From Treponema sp. UBA1747 (GTDB lineage: Bacteria > Spirochaetota > Spirochaetia > Treponematales > Treponemataceae), in assembly GCA_002315375.1 (NCBI GenBank), contig DCHR01000009.1, forward strand, positions 1 through 15,660: a DNA stretch of 15,660 nt, in the 5' to 3' direction. The translations under genes were made by a program, and so were the position numbers. Under the pieces are notes generated by a model. It was not told where the DNA came from. It saw only the letters and a program-made list of their open reading frames with translations, and made no database searches. This document shows, piece after piece, positions 1-6,548 of this stretch. Position 1 is the first letter of the stretch. Every line of letters starts with the position of its first letter.

Positions 1-122
1 GGAGGAGTAACTACCTGCAGTTTGTCTGCGCCTGTAAGTTCTGCTTCCGGATTGATTTCTTTGATAACTTCGTTGACTGCATTTGCAACGATTTCTTTAA
101 GAGTTGATTTTACGTCTGCCAT
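1..122 (-). CDS. N-terminal fragment, possibly arginyl-tRNA synthetase
   Basis: The reverse strand opens with ATG at 122-120 and reads without a stop to the window edge, giving about 40 residues that begin MADVKSTLKEIVANAV. The segment is helical and charged and ends in VVTPP. That resembles the N-terminal additive domain of class I arginyl-tRNA synthetases, where a beta strand leading to a proline pair precedes a Gly-Asp motif; the Gly-Asp part would lie outside the window. No catalytic motif (HIGH or KMSKS) can be seen, so the identification is tentative. There is no Shine-Dalgarno sequence upstream, but a TAAAAT box lies seven bases before the ATG. The gene is divergent from the lipoprotein gene at 227. 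Confidence 0.4.
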   Translation of the reverse strand, partial: MADVKSTLKEIVANAVNEVIKEINPEAELTGADKLQVVTP

Positions 123-129
123 AAAGTTT

Positions 130-135
130 ATTTTA
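130..135 (-). promoter_or_regulatory. Candidate -10 box for the leftmost minus-strand gene
   Basis: TAAAAT reads on the minus strand from 135 to 130. The start codon follows after seven bases, so transcription would begin at or next to the ATG. The -35 region at the usual spacing (TTCCTA) matches the consensus poorly. This is a weak call on its own; it gains some weight from the similar layout at 227 and 10828. Confidence 0.3.
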
Positions 136-190
136 TCGGATTTCCATTAATTTAGGAATATGGTACCAGGACTCTGTTTTCCGGTAAGTG

Positions 191-220
191 TCGACTGAAT
201 GTAATTATATGGTATATAAT
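191..220 (+). promoter_or_regulatory. Probable promoter of the lipoprotein-neuB pair, leaderless layout
   Basis: A perfect TATAAT lies at 215-220, with TCGACT (four of six matches to TTGACA) at 191-196 and an 18-base spacer. The lipoprotein ATG at 227 comes six bases after the -10 box, so the expected transcription start falls on or beside the start codon. No purine-rich ribosome site can be seen before the ATG. Confidence 0.5.
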
Positions 221-226
221 TCAGAT

Positions 227-589
227 ATGAGAAAATCAGTTTCTGTACTTCTATGCATTTTTATATGTATTGCCGGTTTGACTTCCTGTAAACGAGAAAA
301 ATCTTCAAATATAAATTTAGATAATTATGATCCTCTTGCACTTGCTGTGGATATTGAATGGGCTGTAATTTCAGAACCTTATGTTATTTTCCGCGACGTT
401 CAGGAGTGGAATGGAAAAGATCTTGGACGGGGAAAAAAAGGGGAAGTTCTGAAAGTTCTGGGATATTCATATTCCAGTGAAAACGAAAAATGGGTGAAGT
501 TTGAAAAAGGTTATCTTCCCTTGAAAACCGTGAAGGTTTTTTCGAATAAATTTCAGGCCGATAAAATTTCAAAAGGATTTACAGAATAA
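227..589 (+). CDS. Small lipoprotein with SH3-like domain
   Basis: A protein of 120 residues. The N terminus MRKSVSVLLC begins a signal peptide with a hydrophobic core and a lipobox LTSC whose cysteine is residue 21, so the mature protein should be lipid-anchored in the cell envelope. Residues about 45-105 contain short strands with the pattern EPYVIFRD, GKKGEVLKVLGYS and WVKFEKGYLPL, reminiscent of bacterial SH3-like folds that bind peptidoglycan or peptides. The specific function is unknown. The frame is open from a GTG at 188, but that start would place a polar stretch before the signal peptide and lies upstream of the TATAAT box, so 227 is preferred. The stop codon overlaps the neuB start by one base (TAATG), so the two genes are almost certainly co-transcribed and translationally coupled. 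Confidence 0.75.
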   Translation: MRKSVSVLLCIFICIAGLTSCKREKSSNINLDNYDPLALAVDIEWAVISEPYVIFRDVQEWNGKDLGRGKKGEVLKVLGYSYSSENEKWVKFEKGYLPLKTVKVFSNKFQADKISKGFTE

Positions 590-1710
590 TGAGTCTGATT
601 ATTGCAGAAATCGGGACCAGTCACGAAGGTTCTGTTGAAAAAGCAAAACTTATGATTGATGAGTGTGCTGAAGCAGGAGCAGATTGTGCAAAATTTCAGT
701 GGGTTTATGCCGATGAAATTCTTCATCCCAAAACAGGATTTGTAAATCTTCCTACAGGAAAAATTCCTTTATATGATCGCTTTAAACAACTGGAATGCCC
801 GGTTTCCTTCTATAAAGAAATGCTGGATTACACACATCTGAAGGGAATGAAATTCTGCTGTTCTCCTTTCGGACTCAGATCATTAAATGAACTTCTTTCG
901 CTGAATCCTGATTTCGTAAAAATCGCTTCTCCTGAATTGAATCATTATCCGATGCTGAAAGCTCTCGCTGAATACAGGGAAAACCAGAAATCAAAAGGGG
1001 ATGTTCCGGTTCCGGTTATTCTTTCGAGCGGAGTTTCCAAAATTGAAGATATCAGAAAGGCGGTTTCAATTCTTGGAAAAGAAGGGGTTTCTCTTCTTCA
1101 CTGTATTACAAGTTATCCGGCTCCCGAGGAAGAATACAATCTCCGGATTATTACAAACTTAAAAAAAGAGCTTGGAATTGAAATGGGCGTAAGTGACCAT
1201 TCTCTGGATCCTGTTCTTGTACCGGCTTTATCTGTGGTTTGCGGCGGAACAATAATAGAAAAACATATTACTCTTTCAAAAAAAACAATGGGACTTGATG
1301 ACCCTGTTGCACTGGAAGGTGAACAGTTTTCCCTTATGGTTCATTGTGTCCATCAGACTGAAGCAGCTTTATCGCATTATGGTGACCAGGGATTTGATTA
1401 TGTTGTAAACCAGCTTTCCGAAAACGCAGGGGAAGGTGGCAGAGAAAAAATCCTGGCGATTCTGGGAGACGGAATAAAAAGACTTGCTCCGGCTGAAGAA
1501 GCAAATTACGGCAGAACAAACCGTTCAATTCACTTTATGCGGGATATGAAAAAGGGTGAAGTTGTTTCAGAAAAAGATGTTGCTGTTTTACGGACAGAAA
1601 AAATTCTTACGCCCGGAATAAGTCCTGAATACCTGGACCAGATAATCGGAAAAACTCTTTCAAAGGATGTTTCAGACGGAGAAGGTCTCCAGTTTACAGA
1701 TTTGAATTAG
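589..1710 (+). CDS. NeuB-family nonulosonic acid synthase with C-terminal SAF domain
   Basis: A protein of 373 residues. Family members condense phosphoenolpyruvate with an N-acetylated hexosamine to make sialic, legionaminic or pseudaminic acid, or related nine-carbon sugars, in the cytoplasm. The N-terminal TIM barrel begins IIAEIGTSHEGS (NeuB-type, Glu7), has KFQW near residue 40, GVSDHS (Asp203, His204) and IEKHITL (Glu224, His226), all expected around the active site and metal. Residues about 308-373 form the SAF or antifreeze-like domain (RSIHFMRDMKKGEVVSEKDV). One difference stands out: the usual GPDH-x-ASLEP stretch reads GLDDPVALEGEQ (235-246). An AAGGA ribosome site lies inside the lipoprotein gene. 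It faces the minus-strand sugar and redox operon with two bases between the stops. The exact substrate (NeuB, PseI, LegI or a Treponema variant) cannot be set from sequence. Confidence 0.85.
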   Translation: MSLIIAEIGTSHEGSVEKAKLMIDECAEAGADCAKFQWVYADEILHPKTGFVNLPTGKIPLYDRFKQLECPVSFYKEMLDYTHLKGMKFCCSPFGLRSLNELLSLNPDFVKIASPELNHYPMLKALAEYRENQKSKGDVPVPVILSSGVSKIEDIRKAVSILGKEGVSLLHCITSYPAPEEEYNLRIITNLKKELGIEMGVSDHSLDPVLVPALSVVCGGTIIEKHITLSKKTMGLDDPVALEGEQFSLMVHCVHQTEAALSHYGDQGFDYVVNQLSENAGEGGREKILAILGDGIKRLAPAEEANYGRTNRSIHFMRDMKKGEVVSEKDVAVLRTEKILTPGISPEYLDQIIGKTLSKDVSDGEGLQFTDLN

Positions 1711-1712
1711 CT

Positions 1713-2519
1713 TTACATCAGCTGTTCGAAAGCATAGCGGACAAGATTAGAAAACTGCTGTCTCATAACATCATTCATCATAATGTCTTTTGATGCTTCC
1801 GTGAATTTTTCTTTTGCATTTTCGTGAATTTCTTTGACGTTCTTTTTGGAAAGAGGAAGTCTCAGTCCGATAAGAGATGTTTCAAATTCTTTGCTTCTGA
1901 AAACAAAAGGTCCTGCAAAAGACAGGGCAATTCTGGAAATATTATTTCTTTCAGTTTCCGCAATGAAGGCAAAGGAGGCTGAGGTTTCATCGATGGAATG
2001 TTCCGGTCCGATTCTTTTGAAAATGGAAATATCTCCATCAGTCAGCGGAATACGGATGTTTCTCAGAATAAAACCTTCGGGAAGGCCTCTAAAATTCTGA
2101 ATGGGAACGGTTTGTTTTTCTGAAGGACTTTCAATATCCAGTTTTGCATCCAGAACCATAAGAGGTGCATACAAAGTCAGTTTCTGATTTGTTTCCATAA
2201 TGTTTCCGGCAACAGTTGCCAGGTTCCGGACATTAGGATTTGCAATGGAAATGAGAGCCTTGTATAAAACTTCAGGAAGATGGTTGGGGCCGATTTCCAG
2301 CAGCTCGGAAAGGGTAACTCCCGGTCCTACGTCCAGATAACGTTCGTGGCGGTCAATGCGACAGAGTTCTTCAATTTTTCTGGTCGAAATGAATTTATTC
2401 GGAATCTCTTCGATGCGGGTACAGCCGCCTACTATTTCAAGGTTTTGTGAAGTTTTAATCTGATAAAAAAGGTCATTTACGTTCTTTGCATAGAAAACAG
2501 TTTTATCTACTTTTGACAT
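1713..2519 (-). CDS. FAD-binding subunit of a molybdenum-hydroxylase-like complex
   Basis: A protein of 268 residues, the size of CoxM/XdhB-type medium subunits. In this family the subunit binds FAD and passes electrons from the iron-sulfur subunit to an acceptor. The first FAD-binding loop is IVGGCTR (30-35) and the second is NPNVRNLATVAGNI (near 93-107), matching the canonical VRN-x-GTIGGN motif; the flavin site therefore looks kept, unlike the cofactor sites in the partner subunits. The C-terminal part (about 165-268) fits the CO-dehydrogenase flavoprotein C-terminal domain. An AAAGGAG ribosome site (2532-2538) sits inside the end of the 2Fe-2S gene, whose stop is three bases away. It is the last gene of the minus-strand operon. 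The substrate is unknown. Confidence 0.85.
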   Translation of the reverse strand: MSKVDKTVFYAKNVNDLFYQIKTSQNLEIVGGCTRIEEIPNKFISTRKIEELCRIDRHERYLDVGPGVTLSELLEIGPNHLPEVLYKALISIANPNVRNLATVAGNIMETNQKLTLYAPLMVLDAKLDIESPSEKQTVPIQNFRGLPEGFILRNIRIPLTDGDISIFKRIGPEHSIDETSASFAFIAETERNNISRIALSFAGPFVFRSKEFETSLIGLRLPLSKKNVKEIHENAKEKFTEASKDIMMNDVMRQQFSNLVRYAFEQLM

Positions 2520-2522
2520 AAA

Positions 2523-2996
2523 TCAGTCTTCTCCTTTAGAAGCGTATTCGCGGACTGCATATATAATGCCGTTGATGAGAGTATCCTGGTCGGTACAGCA
2601 AGGCGCAATACCCTGTAATTGTTCAGCAATGGCTTCGCGGGTAAGACTGTTTTTTGTACATAAAACCTGATATGCCGCAAAAACTTTGGCGGCATTGCAG
2701 TATCCGCAGAGATTTATTCCGGCCTTCTTAAAGCCGTTCATTATGCAGCGGTATTCGGCAGTTTTTGAAAAATACTCCAGGGTAATTATTTCGCTGTTTC
2801 GGGCAAGGGCCGCCGGGAGACAGCAGGAAGGAACAGGAACTCCATCCAGAAGAACCGTGCAGGAGCCGCAGATTCCTTCTTCACATCCTGATTTTACCGA
2901 GAGCCAGTTGTTTTCCCGGAGAATGGGCATCATGCTTTTGCCCGGGTCACATTCGATGGTAACTTTTGAGGAATTAATTGTCATTGGAATCTTCAT
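2523..2996 (-). CDS. 2Fe-2S subunit of a molybdenum-hydroxylase-like complex
   Basis: A protein of 157 residues with the two-domain layout of CoxS/XdhC-type ferredoxin subunits. The plant-ferredoxin-type N-terminal domain carries Cys38, Cys43, Cys46 and Cys58 (GCEEGICGSCTVLLDG), the complete ligand set of the first 2Fe-2S cluster. The helical C-terminal domain has CGYC (Cys97, Cys100) but ends in PCCTD (Cys133, Cys134) where the family has C-x-C in CRCTGY. The glutamine that normally precedes the CGFC motif and touches the pterin is Leu96 here. The second cluster may therefore be altered and cofactor contact weakened. The ATG overlaps the large-subunit gene by 23 bases and has a strong AGGAGG site inside it. 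Identity of the family is clear; activity is not. Confidence 0.85.
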   Translation of the reverse strand: MKIPMTINSSKVTIECDPGKSMMPILRENNWLSVKSGCEEGICGSCTVLLDGVPVPSCCLPAALARNSEIITLEYFSKTAEYRCIMNGFKKAGINLCGYCNAAKVFAAYQVLCTKNSLTREAIAEQLQGIAPCCTDQDTLINGIIYAVREYASKGED

Positions 2997-5292
2997 TTTT
3001 CTGTTCCTCCTGGTTATCCTTTTTTTCAGTATCAGCTTCGTTTTCCCTTTCTTTTATCAGGTCATAAATCAGACTCTGGCTTACAGGCAGAGTATCAATG
3101 TGTGTTGAAAGTGCCAGGGAAAGTGCAGAAGAGAAAGCTGCCGGAACTGTGTTGTGAACGAGTTCACCGATCTGTCCCGGACTTTCTTCAGAATCAACAA
3201 AGAAAATCTTGATTGTGTCACACTGAAGTTTTGAGTTTTCAACAAGGGTTAAAAGTTCCTGCTGGATTGCAAGTTTAAGTGTTCTTTCAGCCGCTTTTTT
3301 ATCGAACAATTCTCCGCAGTTTACGGTCATCCATAAACCTTTGATTTTTTCCATATAAGTATAAGGGTCAAGTTCCAGTTCGATAACCATTGATGCAAAA
3401 CTGGCCGCATGGAAAGGAGTTCCGGAAAAAGTTTCATTGTTCCATTTGTTTTTGATGGATGGAGAAATTGATTTTTTGGAAGAAATAGGAAGCGGTGAAT
3501 GAAATCTTTTTTTCTGAATTTCAAGACAGCATTTTTTCAGAAGATATGTCATTACCGAAATATTTGAACTGGTTTCTTCCGGCATGTTCGGAATATCTTT
3601 AGCAGGAAATTCTGAATTGATATGAACTGCAGACGAATCTACCTGAAGAATTTCAGACACAGTTTTTTTCCAGATGTTTTCAACAACAACAGAAGGTTTT
3701 AAACAATGGATTTCAATGTTGTCCGCTGCATTGAAAATTACTTCCATTTTCTGGTCGCAGGAAAAAATTGTTTTTCCGAAATAACCTGAACCGTCATAGG
3801 CACAGGAGAAACCGATGCCGCGGAGCGGAAGGGCAAAGAAGGAATCTGAATTTCTTGATGCTCTTTTTTCCGCATTTTTCCGGAAGCTGAAAAACTTACG
3901 GTTGAAATCACTTTCGTTGATTGATTTCAAAAGAGTTTCTTCTGTAAAGGAAACAGGAATTGTGAAAGGAAAAGCTTTCTTTTTCTTTGCCGATTTATCT
4001 TCATCATCAATTACTGGTCCTTTTATGTTGCACAGACGGAATTCATCAGGCAGAAGCTGAAGTGATTTCGCGATTTCCTGCATATGGTTTTCAAGTGCAA
4101 AAAAACTCTGTGCATCAATGATTTTAGGATAAATCGAAGTTGGAGCTGCACTGGAAGTAACTGCTTTTGCGGAAATATAAAGGTTTTCAGGTTTATAAAG
4201 TCCTGTACTTGCAATTACCAGACGGTCAATAATTTCCTGGGCATAAGGATTTGTATTTCCTACATCCACTTCGACTTCCAGGTGCATGCTTTTGATGTGT
4301 CCGTCGGAAGTAATTCCTGTTTTGTAATTGTAATGGCTTACAACTCCGGGTTTCATAAAGTCTGATTCTTCCTGCTGAGAAAAAATCAGTTTTACAGGTC
4401 TGTGGGTCAGACAACTGGCAACAGCAACCTGGGTAGCCAGAACTGCATTTTTCCAGATTCCGTTTGAGAACATTCCTGAGGTTTTTGTTTTATGTATAAA
4501 AATCTGTTCTTCTGAAAGGTTAAGGGCCTGACACAAAATATTCTGGAGAAGGAAAGCCCATTTTGTAGCTGTATAAACATGTATGCCGTCGTTTTCCCAG
4601 GTACAGAAAGCTCCGCTTGTTTCCTGCCAGAGGGAATCTGTCTGCTTTAATTCCCAGGTTCCGGAAAACTCTTTTACATCGCCTGTGAATATTTCAGCTT
4701 CTGCTTTTTCTTCAGACATTGATTTATACAATCCGGTCTTAATTATTCTGTCTGCAAGGATTCTTCCTTCTTCAAGTTTATTGCTTCTTCTTTTTTTCTG
4801 AACTTCATCAAGAGAAGGAAGCTCATTCATTTCTTTGGCAAGATTTGTAATGTCAGCGACTGTAGGTCTTCGTTTCCCTGAAATGTTGATTGCAGGGTGT
4901 TTGTATTTTTTTTCAACAGACTGGAAAGCGCTTTCAAGAGAGTTGATGTCAAAAGAGATTTCTGCTTCTTCAGCAAGTTCTTCAACTTTTTCTTTTTCTT
5001 CGCCAACAATAATTCCCAGAACTTCTCCCTTATAAGAAACATTTCCCTGGGTAAAAATCTGGACAGTTTCATTGTTTATAGTTATTTTGTTCTGACCTGG
5101 AATATCTTTTGCAGTAAAAACATAATAGTGCTCGGGAAGATTCGGAATCTTGATTGAAGAAACACTTCCTGTTCCTGCAGGACTTCGAATTAGGCTTGCA
5201 TACATCATGCTTTCGCCCGAATAATCCGAATAAAAACCGCGGGCTTCAAGAGAAAGCATTTTTTCACTTTGTTCAGTTTTCTTTTTTGCCAT
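2974..5292 (-). CDS. Large (molybdopterin-type) subunit, divergent, cofactor motifs degraded
   Basis: A protein of 772 residues related to the large subunit of xanthine dehydrogenase, aldehyde oxidase and CO dehydrogenase. The N-terminal a/b hammerhead (about 10-135) includes YASLIRSP and FTAKDIPG and the strand VSYKGEVLGIIVGE; the molybdopterin-binding domains follow. By eye the usual GGGFGGKE loop reads TSGMFSNGIW (271-280), and the AYRGFG-P-Q motif reads IYPKIIDAQ (387-395), so the glutamate and arginine expected at the Mo site are missing. The catalytic Gly-Glu near the C terminus survives as QIGEL (Glu710). The last 30 residues or so are a highly charged, probably disordered tail (EKKDNQEEQKNEDSNDN). 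The start is four bases after the aminotransferase stop, with only a weak GCAGAG site, so it is likely translated by coupling. It may be a functional enzyme with unusual chemistry or a structural relic. Confidence 0.75.
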   Translation of the reverse strand: MAKKKTEQSEKMLSLEARGFYSDYSGESMMYASLIRSPAGTGSVSSIKIPNLPEHYYVFTAKDIPGQNKITINNETVQIFTQGNVSYKGEVLGIIVGEEKEKVEELAEEAEISFDINSLESAFQSVEKKYKHPAINISGKRRPTVADITNLAKEMNELPSLDEVQKKRRSNKLEEGRILADRIIKTGLYKSMSEEKAEAEIFTGDVKEFSGTWELKQTDSLWQETSGAFCTWENDGIHVYTATKWAFLLQNILCQALNLSEEQIFIHKTKTSGMFSNGIWKNAVLATQVAVASCLTHRPVKLIFSQQEESDFMKPGVVSHYNYKTGITSDGHIKSMHLEVEVDVGNTNPYAQEIIDRLVIASTGLYKPENLYISAKAVTSSAAPTSIYPKIIDAQSFFALENHMQEIAKSLQLLPDEFRLCNIKGPVIDDEDKSAKKKKAFPFTIPVSFTEETLLKSINESDFNRKFFSFRKNAEKRASRNSDSFFALPLRGIGFSCAYDGSGYFGKTIFSCDQKMEVIFNAADNIEIHCLKPSVVVENIWKKTVSEILQVDSSAVHINSEFPAKDIPNMPEETSSNISVMTYLLKKCCLEIQKKRFHSPLPISSKKSISPSIKNKWNNETFSGTPFHAASFASMVIELELDPYTYMEKIKGLWMTVNCGELFDKKAAERTLKLAIQQELLTLVENSKLQCDTIKIFFVDSEESPGQIGELVHNTVPAAFSSALSLALSTHIDTLPVSQSLIYDLIKERENEADTEKKDNQEEQKNEDSNDN
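3006..3011 (-). promoter_or_regulatory. Strong ribosome binding site for the 2Fe-2S gene inside the large-subunit gene
   Basis: AGGAGG reads on the minus strand, nine bases before the ATG at 2996-2994. It lies in the codons for the charged tail of the large subunit. It supports the start that overlaps the upstream gene by 23 bases, in preference to the internal ATG at residue 5 (2984). Confidence 0.75.
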
Positions 5293-5296
5293 TTAT

Positions 5297-6502
5297 TTAC
5301 TCTGCCAGTGATTTTACCTGGTCGATTACAAATTGAATGTCTTCTTCCGACATGTCCGGCCAGATAGGAAGGGAAATAGTCTGCGAATACTGTTTTTCTG
5401 CGTTAGGGAAATTTTCTGCCCTGAAATCAGGGTACAGTTCCTGCCAGTAGGTGAAGTGGAAAATAGGAATAAAATGAACGCTGATTCCCATTCCGCCTGC
5501 CTGGAATTTTTTTGCTGCCTCAAGTCTGGAATACCTGCATTTTTCATTTATGCGAAGAGGGTAAATGTGCATTGCATTTCCTTCATCGTTTGGAGGAAGT
5601 GTCACATATGGAAGGTTTTTGAATTCCTGATTATAACGTTCAAAAATCTTTTTCCGCTGTTCATAAAATAATTCAGCCCGTTCAAGCTGCTTTACACCGA
5701 TAGCGGAAAGTATATCCGGAAGATTGAATTTGTAGCCCGGTGCAACAATATCATATTCCCATGAGGCTCTTGGACTTGTGTATCTGTCCCAGGTGGTGCG
5801 GTCCATTCCGTGCATCCGCATAGTGGTCATGCGGTGTGCCAGTTCCGGATTACGGGTGGTAATCATGCCGCCTTCAGCAGTGGTAATTGTTTTGGTAACG
5901 TAAAAACTGAAAACACCAACATCGCCCAGTGCACCGCCATAACCTTTTTCTGTTTTTGAAGGAAAGGAATGTGCTGCGTCTTCAATTACATAAATGTGAT
6001 TTTCAGGAGTTGAATACTTCTGTGCAAGTTCATTTATCGCCTGCATGTTGCAGAGGTTTCCTCCAAAATGAACCGGAACGATAGCGCAGACTTTGTGTTC
6101 ACCGCTTTCAAAATCTTTTTTAAGTATTTCTTCTATTTTAACAGGATCAATGGAATAGCTGTTTTCTTCGATGTCTGCAAAATAAACATCTGCATTCAAA
6201 TGCCGTGCACAGGTTGCTGTTGATACAAAAGTGTAGGGAGTTGTAATGACTGCCTTTCCCTGTTTTACGCCGCAGGCTTCCATTGCAAGAATCATTCCGC
6301 TTGTATTCGAGTTTACTGCAAGGGAAATGATTTCAGCATCTCCGGGTCTGTTTCCTTTGTTCAGGAAAGCAGAAAAATTCTTTTCAAATTGTAAGGTCCA
6401 GTTTCCTGTTGTAAGCCATCCGGAACGCAGTACTTCGAGTACAGCATCCTCTTCATCTTTTGTTATAGCAGCCTTATGGAAAGGTACTTTTATTTCACTC
6501 AT
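5297..6502 (-). CDS. DegT/DnrJ/EryC1/StrS-type PLP aminotransferase for nucleotide sugars
   Basis: A protein of 401 residues, full length for the family. Such enzymes transfer an amino group, usually from glutamate, to a keto-sugar nucleotide, typically the 4-keto product of a 4,6-dehydratase like the gene just upstream. Visible signatures are the N-terminal SGWLTTGNWTLQFE, NSNTSGM (phosphate-binding region), IEDAAHS (Asp175, pairs with the PLP ring nitrogen), the Schiff-base lysine Lys204 in SFYVTKTITTAEGGM, and GYKFNLPDILSAIG. All catalytic residues appear present. A GGGAG ribosome site precedes the ATG at good spacing. It is the second gene of the minus-strand operon, 46 bases after the dehydratase and four bases before the molybdopterin-type subunit. 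PseC/LegC/PglE-type roles are all compatible; I recall T. pallidum TP0078 (annotated spsC) as a likely counterpart. Confidence 0.9.
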   Translation of the reverse strand: MSEIKVPFHKAAITKDEEDAVLEVLRSGWLTTGNWTLQFEKNFSAFLNKGNRPGDAEIISLAVNSNTSGMILAMEACGVKQGKAVITTPYTFVSTATCARHLNADVYFADIEENSYSIDPVKIEEILKKDFESGEHKVCAIVPVHFGGNLCNMQAINELAQKYSTPENHIYVIEDAAHSFPSKTEKGYGGALGDVGVFSFYVTKTITTAEGGMITTRNPELAHRMTTMRMHGMDRTTWDRYTSPRASWEYDIVAPGYKFNLPDILSAIGVKQLERAELFYEQRKKIFERYNQEFKNLPYVTLPPNDEGNAMHIYPLRINEKCRYSRLEAAKKFQAGGMGISVHFIPIFHFTYWQELYPDFRAENFPNAEKQYSQTISLPIWPDMSEEDIQFVIDQVKSLAE

Positions 6503-6548
6503 ATCAAAGTCTCCCGTAGATTTCGCCGATCAATGCAGATCTCGAGAT

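Noticed and set aside
188..226. GTG start of the lipoprotein gene at 188
   Set aside because: It would put a polar stretch ahead of the signal peptide, lies before the promoter box and has no ribosome site.
2507..5336. Several overlapping frames on both strands within the redox genes
   Set aside because: They lack ribosome sites and family resemblance and lie inside strongly supported genes.
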